A DNA stretch of 64,000 bases, from positions 1 through 64,000 of the forward strand of contig DASYAV010000207.1 in the NCBI GenBank assembly GCA_036501145.1, given 5' to 3'. This DNA is from PALSA-505 sp036501145. Lineage in GTDB: Bacteria > Actinomycetota > Actinomycetes > Streptosporangiales > Streptosporangiaceae. How positions within the stretch are numbered: the stretch's first letter is position 1; every line of letters starts with the position of its first letter. The position numbers were made by a program, and so were the translations under genes. Below, in pieces: positions 8,451-16,110 of the stretch. The notes under the pieces are model-generated. The model made no database searches. It was not told where the DNA came from and was given only the letters and a program-made list of their open reading frames with translations.

Positions 8451-8897
8451 TCAGTCCCGGAACAGGATCGCCCAGACCGCCTTGCCCTGCTGGCTGAGCG
8501 CGCTCCAGCCCCAGTGGTCGCTGAGCGCGTGCACGATGTGCAGGCCCCGGCCGTCCTCGCCGGACGGCCCTGGCTGCCGCAGCGCGGGGACGGTGTCGCT
8601 CGGGTCGGTCACCACGCACATCAGGCCGTCGGTGTCGCCGAGCAGCCACAGCGCCAGCGCGGCGGCTTCCGGTGACACCCGCTCACCGCCGGGCCAGGCG
8701 TGCCGGATAGCGTTGGCGAGCAGTTCGGTGACGACAAGCTCCGCGTCGTCGGCCAGTTCACCCAGCCCCCACGAGGCGAGGGTATGCCGGGTGAAGGACC
8801 TGGCCCGGCCGGCCGCATCGGGTGATGGGCTCAGCGGGCAGCCGGTGACATATGGCAGCTCAGCGGGGTCGCAGACCTGCGCGGGAGCAGTCGTCAT
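8451..8897 (-). CDS. RsbW-like HATPase-domain regulator (anti-sigma-factor type kinase)
   Basis: This 148-residue single-domain GHKL ATPase belongs to a group that is very abundant in filamentous actinomycetes. The N box is VVTELLANAIRHA and the G1/G2 region is DGRGLHIVHALSDHWGW, as in SpoIIAB/RsbW proteins that bind sigma factors or phosphorylate anti-anti-sigma partners. No STAS-domain or sigma-factor partner is adjacent on the same strand. Its partner is therefore unknown, and a role with the nearby ECF factor is not implied, because ECF sigma factors are not normally RsbW clients. Confidence 0.82.
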   Translation of the reverse strand: MTTAPAQVCDPAELPYVTGCPLSPSPDAAGRARSFTRHTLASWGLGELADDAELVVTELLANAIRHAWPGGERVSPEAAALALWLLGDTDGLMCVVTDPSDTVPALRQPGPSGEDGRGLHIVHALSDHWGWSALSQQGKAVWAILFRD

Positions 8898-9018
8898 CGT
8901 TTAGCCATTATGTCTGGTAACAGTGTGTCGTCGCAATCGCACCTGCACGTTCATTTTTTCCGTGCATACAGCCAGTGGCTCGCTACGGAGTGTGTCCGGC
9001 AAACTGCTGGCACGGGGA

Positions 9019-9046
9019 TGTCGGTTTGCCCTGGCCGCCGTTCGTC
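9019..9046 (+). promoter_or_regulatory. Candidate ECF42-type promoter for the DGPF/sigma operon
   Basis: TGTCGG (9019-9024) and CGTC (9043-9046) are separated by 18 bases and lie 37 bases upstream of the DGPF gene start. This resembles the TGTCGA / CGTC arrangement reported for ECF42 sigma factors, which control their own DGPF partner genes. The match is to short motifs only. Confidence 0.45.
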
Positions 9047-9082
9047 GTATGGGTACGGTAAACGGCCCGGAAGGAGCCAGCG

Positions 9083-9424
9083 ATGAAGTATGTCCTGCTG
9101 TTCGTGGACACGGAGGAAACCCGTCAGCGTTCGGAGACGGAGTACAAGGATCTCTACGACAAGATCGGTGCCTGGTGGGGGCAGCACTCCCAGGCGGGCG
9201 AGATCGTTAACGGTGAGCAACTGCAGGGGCCCGAGACGGCCACCACGGTGCGTCACGACCACGGCAACGTGACGATCGTGGACGGCCCCTTCATCGAGGC
9301 CAAGGAGCACATCGGCGGCTACGGCGTGGTCGACGTGCCGGATCTCGACGCGGCGCTCGCGCTGGCCAAGTCCTGGCCCTGGGGCGGCGTGGTCGAGGTG
9401 CGGCCGGTCATCGAGATGGAGTAG
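9083..9424 (+). CDS. YCII/DGPF-domain protein
   Basis: This 113-residue dimeric alpha/beta-barrel protein of the YCII family carries the diagnostic DGPF motif (TIVDGPFIEAKEHIGGYGVVDV) and begins MKYVLLFVD. Such genes are almost always found beside ECF42 sigma factors and are thought to be part of the same regulon; their biochemical role is unsettled. GGAAGGAG precedes the ATG at 9083. It ends 32 bases before the sigma factor start and probably shares its transcript. Confidence 0.9.
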   Translation: MKYVLLFVDTEETRQRSETEYKDLYDKIGAWWGQHSQAGEIVNGEQLQGPETATTVRHDHGNVTIVDGPFIEAKEHIGGYGVVDVPDLDAALALAKSWPWGGVVEVRPVIEME

Positions 9425-9456
9425 GACGTGCGGGTGCGGGACAACGCCCAGGCCTG

Positions 9457-10713
9457 GTGGCGGTGACCACCGCCGGAAGGCGGCCCGGCGCTGACCCCGA
9501 CGGGGCCAGGGTCAGGATCGACGCCACCTTCCGGCACGAGGCCGCCCGCCTCGTCGGTGCGCTGACCCGCCTCCTCGGCGACTTCGACGTCGCCGAGGAG
9601 GCGGTCCAGGATGCGCTGGCCGAGGCGCTGGCCCGCTGGCCGGCCGAAGGTGTGCCGGAGCGGCCGGCGGCCTGGCTGCAGACCACGGCGCGCAACCGCG
9701 CCATCGACCGGCTCCGCCGCGAGGCCAGGGGCCGGGAGAAGCTGGCCATGATCGCCGCCGATCCGCTGCGCGGCGCTGCTGCGGTGCCGCAGGCCGAGCC
9801 GGATGAACGGCTGCGCCTGCTGTTTCTGTGCTGTCACCCGGCACTGAGCACGGAGGCGCAGATCACGCTGACCTTGCGGGCGGTGGCCGGGCTGACCACC
9901 GCCGAGATCGCCAGCGCGTTCCTGAGCGGCGAGGCGGCCATCTCGCAGCGGATCACCCGGGCCAAGCGGAAGGTGTCCGCCACCCGGATCCCGTACCGGA
10001 TGCCCGGCGACGCCGAGCTGGCGCAGCGGCTGCCGGCCGTGCTGGCCGTGCTCTACCTGATGTTCAACGAGGGTTACCTGAGCAGCCACGCCGACGTGCC
10101 GGAGCGCCGCTGGCTGGAAGAGGAGGCCGAGGAGCTTACCGGGCTGCTGACCCGGCTGATGCCGCGCGAGCCCGAGCCGCTGGGCCTGCTCGCCCTGATG
10201 CGTATGCACCTGGCCCGCTCGGCGGCCAGGTTCGACACCGGCGGCCGCATCGTGCGGCTCCGCGACCAGGACCGCGGCCGGTGGGACGCCGCGGCCATCG
10301 CCGACGCGAACCGGCTGCTGCGCCGGGCGGCCAGCCTGCGCAGGCCCGGGCCGTACCAGATCCAGGCGGCGATCCTCGGCGTGCACACCGAGGCGGCGGG
10401 CCCGCAGGCCACCGACTGGCCGCAGATCGTCGCGCTGTATGACCTGCTGCTGCGCTACGAGGACACCCCGGTGATCCGGCTCAACCGGCTGATCGCGGTC
10501 GCCTCCACCACCGCCGGCCCGCAATCGGCGCTGGCGCAGGCCGAGGAGCTGCGCGGCGCGCTGGACGGCTACCACCTGTTCCACGCCACCCGGGCGGAAC
10601 TGCTGCGCGCCGTGGGCCGCCCGGCCGACGCGGCCGCCGCCGACCGCCGCGCGCTGGAACTGGCCAGCAGCCCCGCCGAACGCGCCCTGATCAGCTCCCG
10701 CCTGCCCGGCTGA
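9457..10713 (+). CDS. ECF sigma factor of the ECF42 group with C-terminal TPR-like extension
   Basis: The 418-residue protein has region 2 at about 28-95 (TFRHEAARLVGALTRLLGDF, then AWLQTTARNRAIDRLRRE) and region 4 at about 135-185 (LTLRAVAGLTTAEIASAF and the recognition helix SEAAISQRITRAKRK). A long helical extension of about 210 residues then contains the conserved YLMFNEGYLSS. That extension and the adjacent DGPF gene define ECF42, whose members need the extension for activity and have no classical anti-sigma factor. The start is a GTG (9457), with another GTG two codons downstream. The sigma factor likely transcribes the DGPF gene and itself. Confidence 0.92.
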   Translation: MAVTTAGRRPGADPDGARVRIDATFRHEAARLVGALTRLLGDFDVAEEAVQDALAEALARWPAEGVPERPAAWLQTTARNRAIDRLRREARGREKLAMIAADPLRGAAAVPQAEPDERLRLLFLCCHPALSTEAQITLTLRAVAGLTTAEIASAFLSGEAAISQRITRAKRKVSATRIPYRMPGDAELAQRLPAVLAVLYLMFNEGYLSSHADVPERRWLEEEAEELTGLLTRLMPREPEPLGLLALMRMHLARSAARFDTGGRIVRLRDQDRGRWDAAAIADANRLLRRAASLRRPGPYQIQAAILGVHTEAAGPQATDWPQIVALYDLLLRYEDTPVIRLNRLIAVASTTAGPQSALAQAEELRGALDGYHLFHATRAELLRAVGRPADAAAADRRALELASSPAERALISSRLPG

Positions 10714-10740
10714 CCCGGCGTGGTCCGGCGGCCCGGCGCG

Positions 10741-10914
10741 TCAGATGGTTACCGGCTTCCCGCAGTCCGGGCATGTGAACGGCCGCCGCCTGGCTATGGC
10801 GCGTGTTATCGCGAAGTAGACGAAAGGGAAACCCATCTTGGGAATCTCCCGGGTCGCCGCGACGTCGCCGTGTTCCGGGCAGCGTCCTGTCCGGGTCTCG
10901 GTTTCCTTGGCCAT
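10741..10914 (-). CDS. Small zinc-ribbon-like protein (57 residues)
   Basis: The frame starts at ATG 10914 with a good GAGGAG ribosome site eight bases upstream and ends at 10741. Two cysteine knuckles, RCPEHGD near the start and TCPDCGKP at the end, could coordinate one zinc ion, with a hydrophobic and basic segment (FPFVYFAITRAIARRR) between them. No known family was recognised. It converges with the sigma factor gene. Upstream of it lies about 180 bases with no other gene. It is called real because of the ribosome site and cysteine pattern; the function is unknown. Confidence 0.6.
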   Translation of the reverse strand: MAKETETRTGRCPEHGDVAATREIPKMGFPFVYFAITRAIARRRPFTCPDCGKPVTI

Positions 10915-11098
10915 GACGCTCCTCGCTGAACGAGCTGTGAAACTCCAGACATGAAAGCAGGCGTCAGATATCACCCCGCTGACCGTCCGACACGGTACTA
11001 CCTTCCGCGGGCAACGACGCGCTGACCAGCGGACCTTTTCCGGGTGCGAAAAGCTGCGCGGGAAGCCACTCTTGTCAGCAGAACAGGAGGCGTAGCCC

Positions 11099-11161
11099 AT
11101 GGGATATCTCGAGACCATGACCACGCACGGGCCGGCCGCGCCGCGGGTGAGGCGGTCATGA
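11099..11161 (+). CDS. Possible 20-residue upstream ORF coupled to the SDR gene
   Basis: A strong AGGAGG at about 11086-11091 serves the ATG at 11099 and opens a short frame M-G-Y-L-E-T-M-T-T-H ending at TGA 11159-11161. That TGA overlaps the ATG (11158) of the following dehydrogenase. The dehydrogenase start has no good ribosome site of its own, so translation may reach it by coupling. The peptide could instead be the remnant of a lost gene. Confidence 0.4.
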   Translation: MGYLETMTTHGPAAPRVRRS

Positions 11162-11871
11162 GCGGGAACGGCCCCCGGGTCGCGGTTGTCACCGGCGCCT
11201 CGCAGGGCATCGGAGCGGGACTGGTGGCCGGGTACCGCGCGCAGGGCTGGGCGGTCGTCGCCAATTCCGTGCACATCAAGCCATCCGATGACCCTGCCGT
11301 GCTGACCGTGGCGGGGGACGTCTCCCAGCCCGCGACGGCCGACCGCATCGTCACGGGGGCGCTGGAACGATTCGGCCGCATCGACACGCTCGTGAACAAC
11401 GCGGGCGTCTTCATCGGCAAGCCGTTCACCGACTACACGATCGACGACTATCAGCTGATCGTGCGGGTCAACCTGACCGGCTTCTTCCTGGTGACCCAGC
11501 GCGTCGTCGCCGCGATGCTCAAGGGCGGCGGCGGACACATCGTGAACATCTCCACCACGATGGTCGAGCATGCGAACTCCAGCTCGCCGGCGCTGCTGGC
11601 TACCCTCACCAAGGGCGGTCTCGTCGCCGCCACCAGGTCGCTGGCGATCGAGTACGCGTCCCGTGGCGTCCGGGCGAACGCCGTCTCGCTGGGCGTGATC
11701 GAGACGCCGCCGAACCCGCCGGAAGCCTACGCGGCCCTCGCGAAGCTGCATCCGATCGGGCGCGTCGGCCAGGTCAGCGACGTGGTGGCCGGCATTCTCT
11801 ACCTCGAATCCGCCCCGTTCGTCACCGGCGAGATCCTGTACATCGACGGCGGCCAGAGCGCTGGCCGCTGA
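11158..11871 (+). CDS. SDR-family NAD(P)-dependent oxidoreductase
   Basis: This classical short-chain dehydrogenase has the cofactor motif TGASQGIGAG near residue 12, NNAGVF, a catalytic serine region NISTTMVEHANSS, and a C-terminal FVTGEILYIDGGQSAGR. The usual YxxxK signature is not seen: the expected position reads LLATLTKGGL, with Thr where the catalytic Tyr is normal, while the Lys is kept. The enzyme may therefore be altered in activity. The start at 11158 fits the family N-terminus; the frame is open upstream to 11044 without family similarity. Its 3' end abuts a truncated medium-chain reductase on the other strand. Confidence 0.82.
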   Translation: MSGNGPRVAVVTGASQGIGAGLVAGYRAQGWAVVANSVHIKPSDDPAVLTVAGDVSQPATADRIVTGALERFGRIDTLVNNAGVFIGKPFTDYTIDDYQLIVRVNLTGFFLVTQRVVAAMLKGGGGHIVNISTTMVEHANSSSPALLATLTKGGLVAATRSLAIEYASRGVRANAVSLGVIETPPNPPEAYAALAKLHPIGRVGQVSDVVAGILYLESAPFVTGEILYIDGGQSAGR

Positions 11872-12249
11872 GCCGGGGCGCGCCGCGGCGTGGTCCACAT
11901 CGGCCGGGAGCGGAGCGAGGTTACGGGCCTCCACGGCGGCGTACTCCGCCAGTGATCCGTTTCGGGTCCAGTCGGCCAGTCCGAACACCCGCTGGCCGAC
12001 GGTCAGGCCTGTGGTCCCGTATCCCAGTTCGGTGACGACGCCAGAGAGTTCATGCCCGGGCACGCTCGGCGTCCGGTCATGGCCGGCCCGGTCGGACCAG
12101 GTTCCCGGCCAGTCGAGCTCTCCGGGAGTGAACCCCGCGGCATGCACCCGCACGACGACATCGTTCTCAGCCGCGTGGGGGTAGGGCATGTCCGTCAGGG
12201 ACAGACCACCGGCTCCGGCGGCACGGTCATTAACGGTGATGGCTTTCAT
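11872..12249 (-). pseudogene. Truncated zinc-type (MDR) alcohol dehydrogenase / quinone reductase, N-terminal fragment
   Basis: From ATG 12249 the frame encodes about 125 residues of the GroES-like N-terminal domain of an NADP-dependent medium-chain reductase: MKAITVND, NDVVVRVHAAGFTPGELDWP, VPGHELSGVV, VGQRVFGL and GSLAEYAAVEARNLAPLP. Similarity stops after VDHAAA at about 11880, precisely where the convergent SDR gene ends. From there the frame merely reads the antisense of the SDR. The nucleotide-binding domain is missing, so this is a 3' truncation produced by a deletion or rearrangement. It is unlikely to be functional. Confidence 0.8.
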
Positions 12250-12328
12250 GGCACATCTTTGCTGTTGGCTTGTTGAGCTCGGCGGCGGGCCTGACTGCTG
12301 CGAATATGGGGCTGTCCCGCAGCACCGC

Positions 12329-13288
12329 TTACAGCCGGGAGGTGAGCTCGGCAACGATGCCCGCCGCTGACTGCCGCTCCCGCGCGAGCGCAACGCCCTG
12401 TCCGGCCCACATCGAGAGCGCTTCGATGTCACCAGTGGTTCCGGCCATCGGTGGCGCGGGCTCGTAACGCACGATTGCTTCGCCGGAGGCGAAGTGCGCG
12501 ATCACGTCGCCCGCTCCTGGCCGCTGCGCGAGCGGAGGGCGGCCCGCGGCCTGCCATGCGTCGGCGGTTGAGTTGCGGAGCGCACGGTGGGGAGAATCGG
12601 GCCACCCGGCCGAGTACAGGTTGGGGTACATCTGCGGATCGGTCTCGGCTGCGGCTATCAGCTGGCGCCGGTAGTCCTCGTGGATCGGCATCTCCTCGGC
12701 CAGCAGGAACCGCGTGCCCAGCCACGCGGCCTGCGCGCCCAGGGCGAGCACCGCCGCGACCCCGCGAGCATCACCGATCCCGCCCGCCGCGATCACCGGC
12801 ACCGGCGTCACCGCGTCCACCACGGCGGGCACCAGCGGCAGTGTCGCGACGGTACCCCACACGTGCCCGCCGGCCTCCCAGCCCTGCGCGACGACCACGT
12901 CCACGCCGGACGCGACCGCCCGCCGTGCCTCCTCGGCACTGCCGACCGTATGCATGGCGATGCCCCCGGCGTCGTGCACCTGCTCGATGTAGCCGGCGGG
13001 ATCACCCAGGAAAAACGACACGATCCGCAACCCGGCGTCAAGGGCCTGGTCAAGGCGACGGTGATGATCTTCGGTGAGAACCAGGTTGCCGCAAAACGGC
13101 CGCGCGGTCAGCGCCGCCGTCTCCCGGACCACGGCTCCGGCGTCTTCTGACCACGTCAGCGTCAGCATGCCGAGCGCGCCGGCATTCGAAACCGCCGCGG
13201 CCAGCTGGGGAACCGCAACCATGGGCGCCAGGACTATCGGCTGTTCAATCCCAAGCAGCTCGCACACCGGTGTGCGCATCGCGTTCAC
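12329..13288 (-). CDS. Nitronate monooxygenase (2-nitropropane dioxygenase family)
   Basis: This FMN-dependent TIM-barrel enzyme oxidises alkyl nitronates such as propionate-3-nitronate to carbonyl compounds and nitrite. The 319 residues contain APMVAVPQLAAAVSNAGALG, VVVAQGWEAGGH with the catalytic-type histidine, the FMN phosphate-binding IAAGGIGDARGVAAVLALGAQAAWLGTRF, and a C-terminal MWAGQGVAL. The start is a GTG at 13288 overlapping the stop of the upstream redoxin gene; an ATG three codons downstream (13279) is equally possible. Members of this family also include enoyl-ACP reductase II-like enzymes, so the substrate is inferred. Confidence 0.88.
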   Translation of the reverse strand: MNAMRTPVCELLGIEQPIVLAPMVAVPQLAAAVSNAGALGMLTLTWSEDAGAVVRETAALTARPFCGNLVLTEDHHRRLDQALDAGLRIVSFFLGDPAGYIEQVHDAGGIAMHTVGSAEEARRAVASGVDVVVAQGWEAGGHVWGTVATLPLVPAVVDAVTPVPVIAAGGIGDARGVAAVLALGAQAAWLGTRFLLAEEMPIHEDYRRQLIAAAETDPQMYPNLYSAGWPDSPHRALRNSTADAWQAAGRPPLAQRPGAGDVIAHFASGEAIVRYEPAPPMAGTTGDIEALSMWAGQGVALARERQSAAGIVAELTSRL

Positions 13289-13900
13289 CCCTTGCTCGGC
13301 TGGTCATACGAGGTCGGCATCGACCCGGGGGAACGCCTGTCCCAGCCGTGGAAGTGCGAGAAGTCGCCCGCGTCCCAGGCTTTGCGGAGCCCAGGGGTGC
13401 TCAGATCCCAGTCCGGGCGGATCTCGCCGGTGGCGGCACGAAGGTCATGCCACAGGTCGTAGAACGACGGGCGCCCCCAGAACCAGTAGCCGTTATAGAC
13501 GCTGTGAATGACCAGCCCCGGCTTGAGCACCAGCGTGTGCGGGATCATGGGGTTGTGCTCGGGGTCGGTGTACTCGGCGATGTCCAGATCCTGCTGGACG
13601 GTCCGGCCGGGATCGGACAGGAAGGTCCACTGGGCGCCCACCGATGCGCGGAACTCCTGCAGGGTGTGATGGTCGTCGGTAGCGATGGTGGCGACCTGGG
13701 TGTAGCCCACCGCGATCTTCGGGTAGTTGGCCGCTAACTCGAGGTGCTGCCGGTGCTCTTTGGGGCAGTAGTTGCCGCGCGCCAAGGGTGAGGATGAGCG
13801 GATCGCGGCCCTGAAGCTCGCTGAGCCTACGCACCGTTCCGGTTTGATCCGGCAGAGCATAATCAGGGAAGATGCCGCCAGGGCTGATGTCAGGACGCAT
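13285..13900 (-). pseudogene. Redoxin (AhpC/TSA-like) domain protein interrupted by a one-base frameshift
   Basis: Two frames together make one protein of about 205 residues. The first, from ATG 13900 (GGAGG upstream), encodes MRPDISPGGIFPDYALPDQ and the start of the thioredoxin fold as far as DPLILTL. The second continues ARGNYCPKEHRQHLELAANYPK, with a single candidate peroxidatic Cys, through LSDPGRTVQQDLDI to the stop at 13285. The switch lies at about 13782-13790, where removing one of two G residues (minus strand) would restore a single frame. It may be a true pseudogene or a sequencing error. It overlaps the nitronate monooxygenase start by four bases (GTGA), so the pair was built as an operon. 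Confidence 0.78.
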
Positions 13901-13987
13901 CGCACTACCTCCGTTGAAAGCCTCTAGTTGATGGCATAACGATCGCACGCGAGGCACATGATCACCCCGCGGAAACCCCTGGGCTGC

Positions 13988-14009
13988 ACCCTGGTTACCG
14001 GTCCAGGGT
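13988..14009. promoter_or_regulatory. MerR-type dyad operator
   Basis: ACCCTGG and CCAGGGT form a perfect seven-base inverted repeat around an eight-base centre. On the plus strand it lies between TGCACC and CAGTCT spaced by 19 bases, the long spacing characteristic of promoters twisted by MerR-family activators. No MerR gene is present nearby. The cupin gene starts 150 bases downstream and the redoxin gene 88 bases away in the other direction. Confidence 0.55.
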
Positions 14010-14158
14010 CAGTCTGTCCGGCCAAGTGCAGGTGAGGGCCGGTGATCGCGGCCAGGCGGCCAGGGATTCCCACGGGCGCGACAGGTCACGCTGGAGCGAA
14101 GCAGCGAACCTCAACGGCATCAGGTGAGTCCGTCACGGAGTACGGGAGGTTCGCTGCT

Positions 14159-14592
14159 ATGAGTACCCACCAACTAGACCAGGCGGTCTTCAGGCCGGTT
14201 CTGCCCGAGGACATCGACTGGGAGCCGTTCCCGGCGTTCCCACCGTCGGCCCGTCTCGCCGTCGTTGTGGGCGATACATCGCAGCCCGCTCCGTACGTGG
14301 TCCGGGTCAAGCTGCCGTCCGGCGTCAAGCTGATGCCCCACAGACACCACGAGGATCGGGTCTACACGGTCATCTCTGGTGTGTTCTACATCGGCCTGGG
14401 TGAACAGTTCGACGGCGAAAAACTGCAGGCCTACCCGCCGGGTGCTGTCATCGTCCTGCCCGGCGGCACCCCGCATTCCACTGGGCAAAATCCGGTGAGT
14501 ACGTTACCCAGGTGACGGCGCTCGGGCCGATCAGTCTCGAATACCTGGCCCCGGAAGACGACCCGCGGAACAAGCGGGCCGGTTCCAGGTGA
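14159..14592 (+). pseudogene. Cupin-domain protein with a one-base frameshift near the C-terminus
   Basis: ATG 14159 with GGGAGG upstream opens a cupin: LMPHRHHEDRVYTVISGVFYIGLG is cupin motif 1 with its metal-binding histidines, and YPPGAVIVLPGGTPH begins motif 2. In the annotated frame translation then runs to an early stop at 14515. Shifting the frame at about 14476, as if one T were missing, gives F-H-W-A-K-S-G-E-Y-V-T-Q-V-T-A, the normal end of the family, and a stop at 14590-14592. Both parts belong to one gene of about 145 codons. Either a recent mutation or a sequencing error is possible. The substrate is unknown. Confidence 0.75.
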
Positions 14593-14825
14593 CACCCGGC
14601 CGCGGTACCTGCGCGGCAGCACCGGCAGCCGCGCACCGCGCGTGGTTGGCGTGTGGGGCCTATCCCGCCACCCGTACGTGGGCGCGACCGAAGCCTGATG
14701 CGTGGCCACCCACGGCCAGGCCGCGCTGCCGACGACCGGGGGCCCCTGATGTCCCACCCGCGCGAACGGCTGCTATCGGCTTTGCCATGCTGATCGTTCG
14801 CATCGGGATCCCCTGGGAGGCGAGT

Positions 14826-15728
14826 ATGCGGTTCGGCGTCAACATCCTCAACTTCGGGGCGGGGGCGGGCCCGGCGAGCCTGCTGGCGTGGGCCAGGTTC
14901 GCCGAAGAGCGAACCTTCGACTTTGCGATGATCTCCGACCACGTCGCGATCACTCCCGACGTGGCGGAACAGTACCCCGCACCCTTTTACGACCCGTTCG
15001 CCACCCTGGCCTGGCTGGCCGGGCAGATAGCGCGGATCGAGATCGGCACGACGGTCGCGATCGTGCCATACCGTCACCCGCTGCACATCGCCCGCCTGGC
15101 GGCCAATATTGACCGGTTCACGGGCGGACGGTTCATCCTTGGCGTGGGTGTCAGCGGGATGCGACAGGAATACGCATCCCTTGGCTTGCCCTTCCACCTT
15201 CGCGGTGCGGTCACGGACGAATACCTGGAGGTGATCACGCGGGCATGGACCGAGGAGACGATCTCCTTTTACGGGAAATTCGTCTCCTGCGAGAGCGTCT
15301 CGACCGGCCCGCATCCGGTACGCCGCCTGCCGATCTGGGTCGGCGGGGCCAGCGAGGCCGCCATCCGGCGCAGCGTCCGGTTCGGTGACGCCTGGCATCC
15401 CCTGAACCAGCGCATCTCCTGGCTGCGCGAGCGTGGGGTACCGGCGCTGCGCCGTGCCGCCGACTCGGCAGGCCGGCCACTGCCGGCACTAGCCCCGCGG
15501 CTCCCGCTGCGGCTCACCAGCGAACCACTCGATGACGACAACCGGCTCGCCGGCCAGGGCACCTTGGACCAGATACGCAGAGACATCGAGGAGCTTGCAG
15601 AACTCGGGGCCACGCATGTGCTGTTCGACACCTACCCGGGCACACCGAGCCAGCTCCGCCCCAGCGCCGAAGATCACCGGATGCTCGGTGTTCTGGCCGA
15701 CCACGTCCTGCCGCTGCAACGCGGCTAA
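14826..15728 (+). CDS. LLM-class flavin (probably F420-dependent) oxidoreductase
   Basis: This luciferase-like TIM-barrel protein of 300 residues has MRFGVNILNFG at the N-terminus, ISDHVAITPD, IEIGTTVAIVPYRHPLHIARLAANIDRFTGGRFILGVGVSG (the family core, given here by its position at about residues 68-108), LPIWVGGASEAAIRRSVRFGDAWHP, and a C-terminal DIEELAELGATHVLFD. GGGAGG lies upstream of ATG 14826. An open frame reaches back to 14589 but has no family similarity. Such enzymes use F420H2 or FMNH2; the choice cannot be settled here. The 230 bases before it contain nothing recognisable. Confidence 0.85.
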   Translation: MRFGVNILNFGAGAGPASLLAWARFAEERTFDFAMISDHVAITPDVAEQYPAPFYDPFATLAWLAGQIARIEIGTTVAIVPYRHPLHIARLAANIDRFTGGRFILGVGVSGMRQEYASLGLPFHLRGAVTDEYLEVITRAWTEETISFYGKFVSCESVSTGPHPVRRLPIWVGGASEAAIRRSVRFGDAWHPLNQRISWLRERGVPALRRAADSAGRPLPALAPRLPLRLTSEPLDDDNRLAGQGTLDQIRRDIEELAELGATHVLFDTYPGTPSQLRPSAEDHRMLGVLADHVLPLQRG

Positions 15729-15775
15729 GGCGATCGGTGCTGTAATCACCTAGCCGCCTGCCAGTACCTGGCCCG

Positions 15776-15798
15776 CCGGTGACGGCGTGCGTCACCGG
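15776..15798 (+). terminator. Hairpin after the LLM oxidoreductase gene
   Basis: CCGGTGACG and CGTCACCGG form a perfect nine-base-pair stem with a five-base loop, 48 bases after the stop. There is no T run, as is common for GC-rich actinomycete terminators. Confidence 0.5.
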
Positions 15799-16110
15799 CC
15801 ACGGCGCGGGAGCACGCCACGCAGCAGGCGTCTGGCCAGGTGCCGTCGCTCTGGCACGGGCAGCACCGGCGCACAAGGCAGCGCGGAGGTGGCGATTCCG
15901 TGGGTGGCCCGCGGACCGAGGACAGCGGCGATTTCCTGATGCACGGCAATCTTCCTTTCCTCGGCGGGCTGGTCGCCGGGGCGGTACACGCATCGTTCAC
16001 CGATCTGGCGCTGCTGGCCGATCAGGCCGGCCTCGACAGCAGACTCTGGCCGGGGGCGGCCAGGCGGGTTAGCTTGGCTGCGGACCCCGCCATCGGCCCA
16101 GGGGGACGCG
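15799..16110. other. Non-coding or decayed spacer with no supported gene
   Basis: The 312 bases up to the AhpD-like gene carry open frames on both strands, but none has a ribosome site or recognisable family similarity. A plus-strand stretch from about 15940 reads HGNLPFLGGLVAGAVHASF, which might be a gene remnant, but nothing confirms it. Confidence 0.4.
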
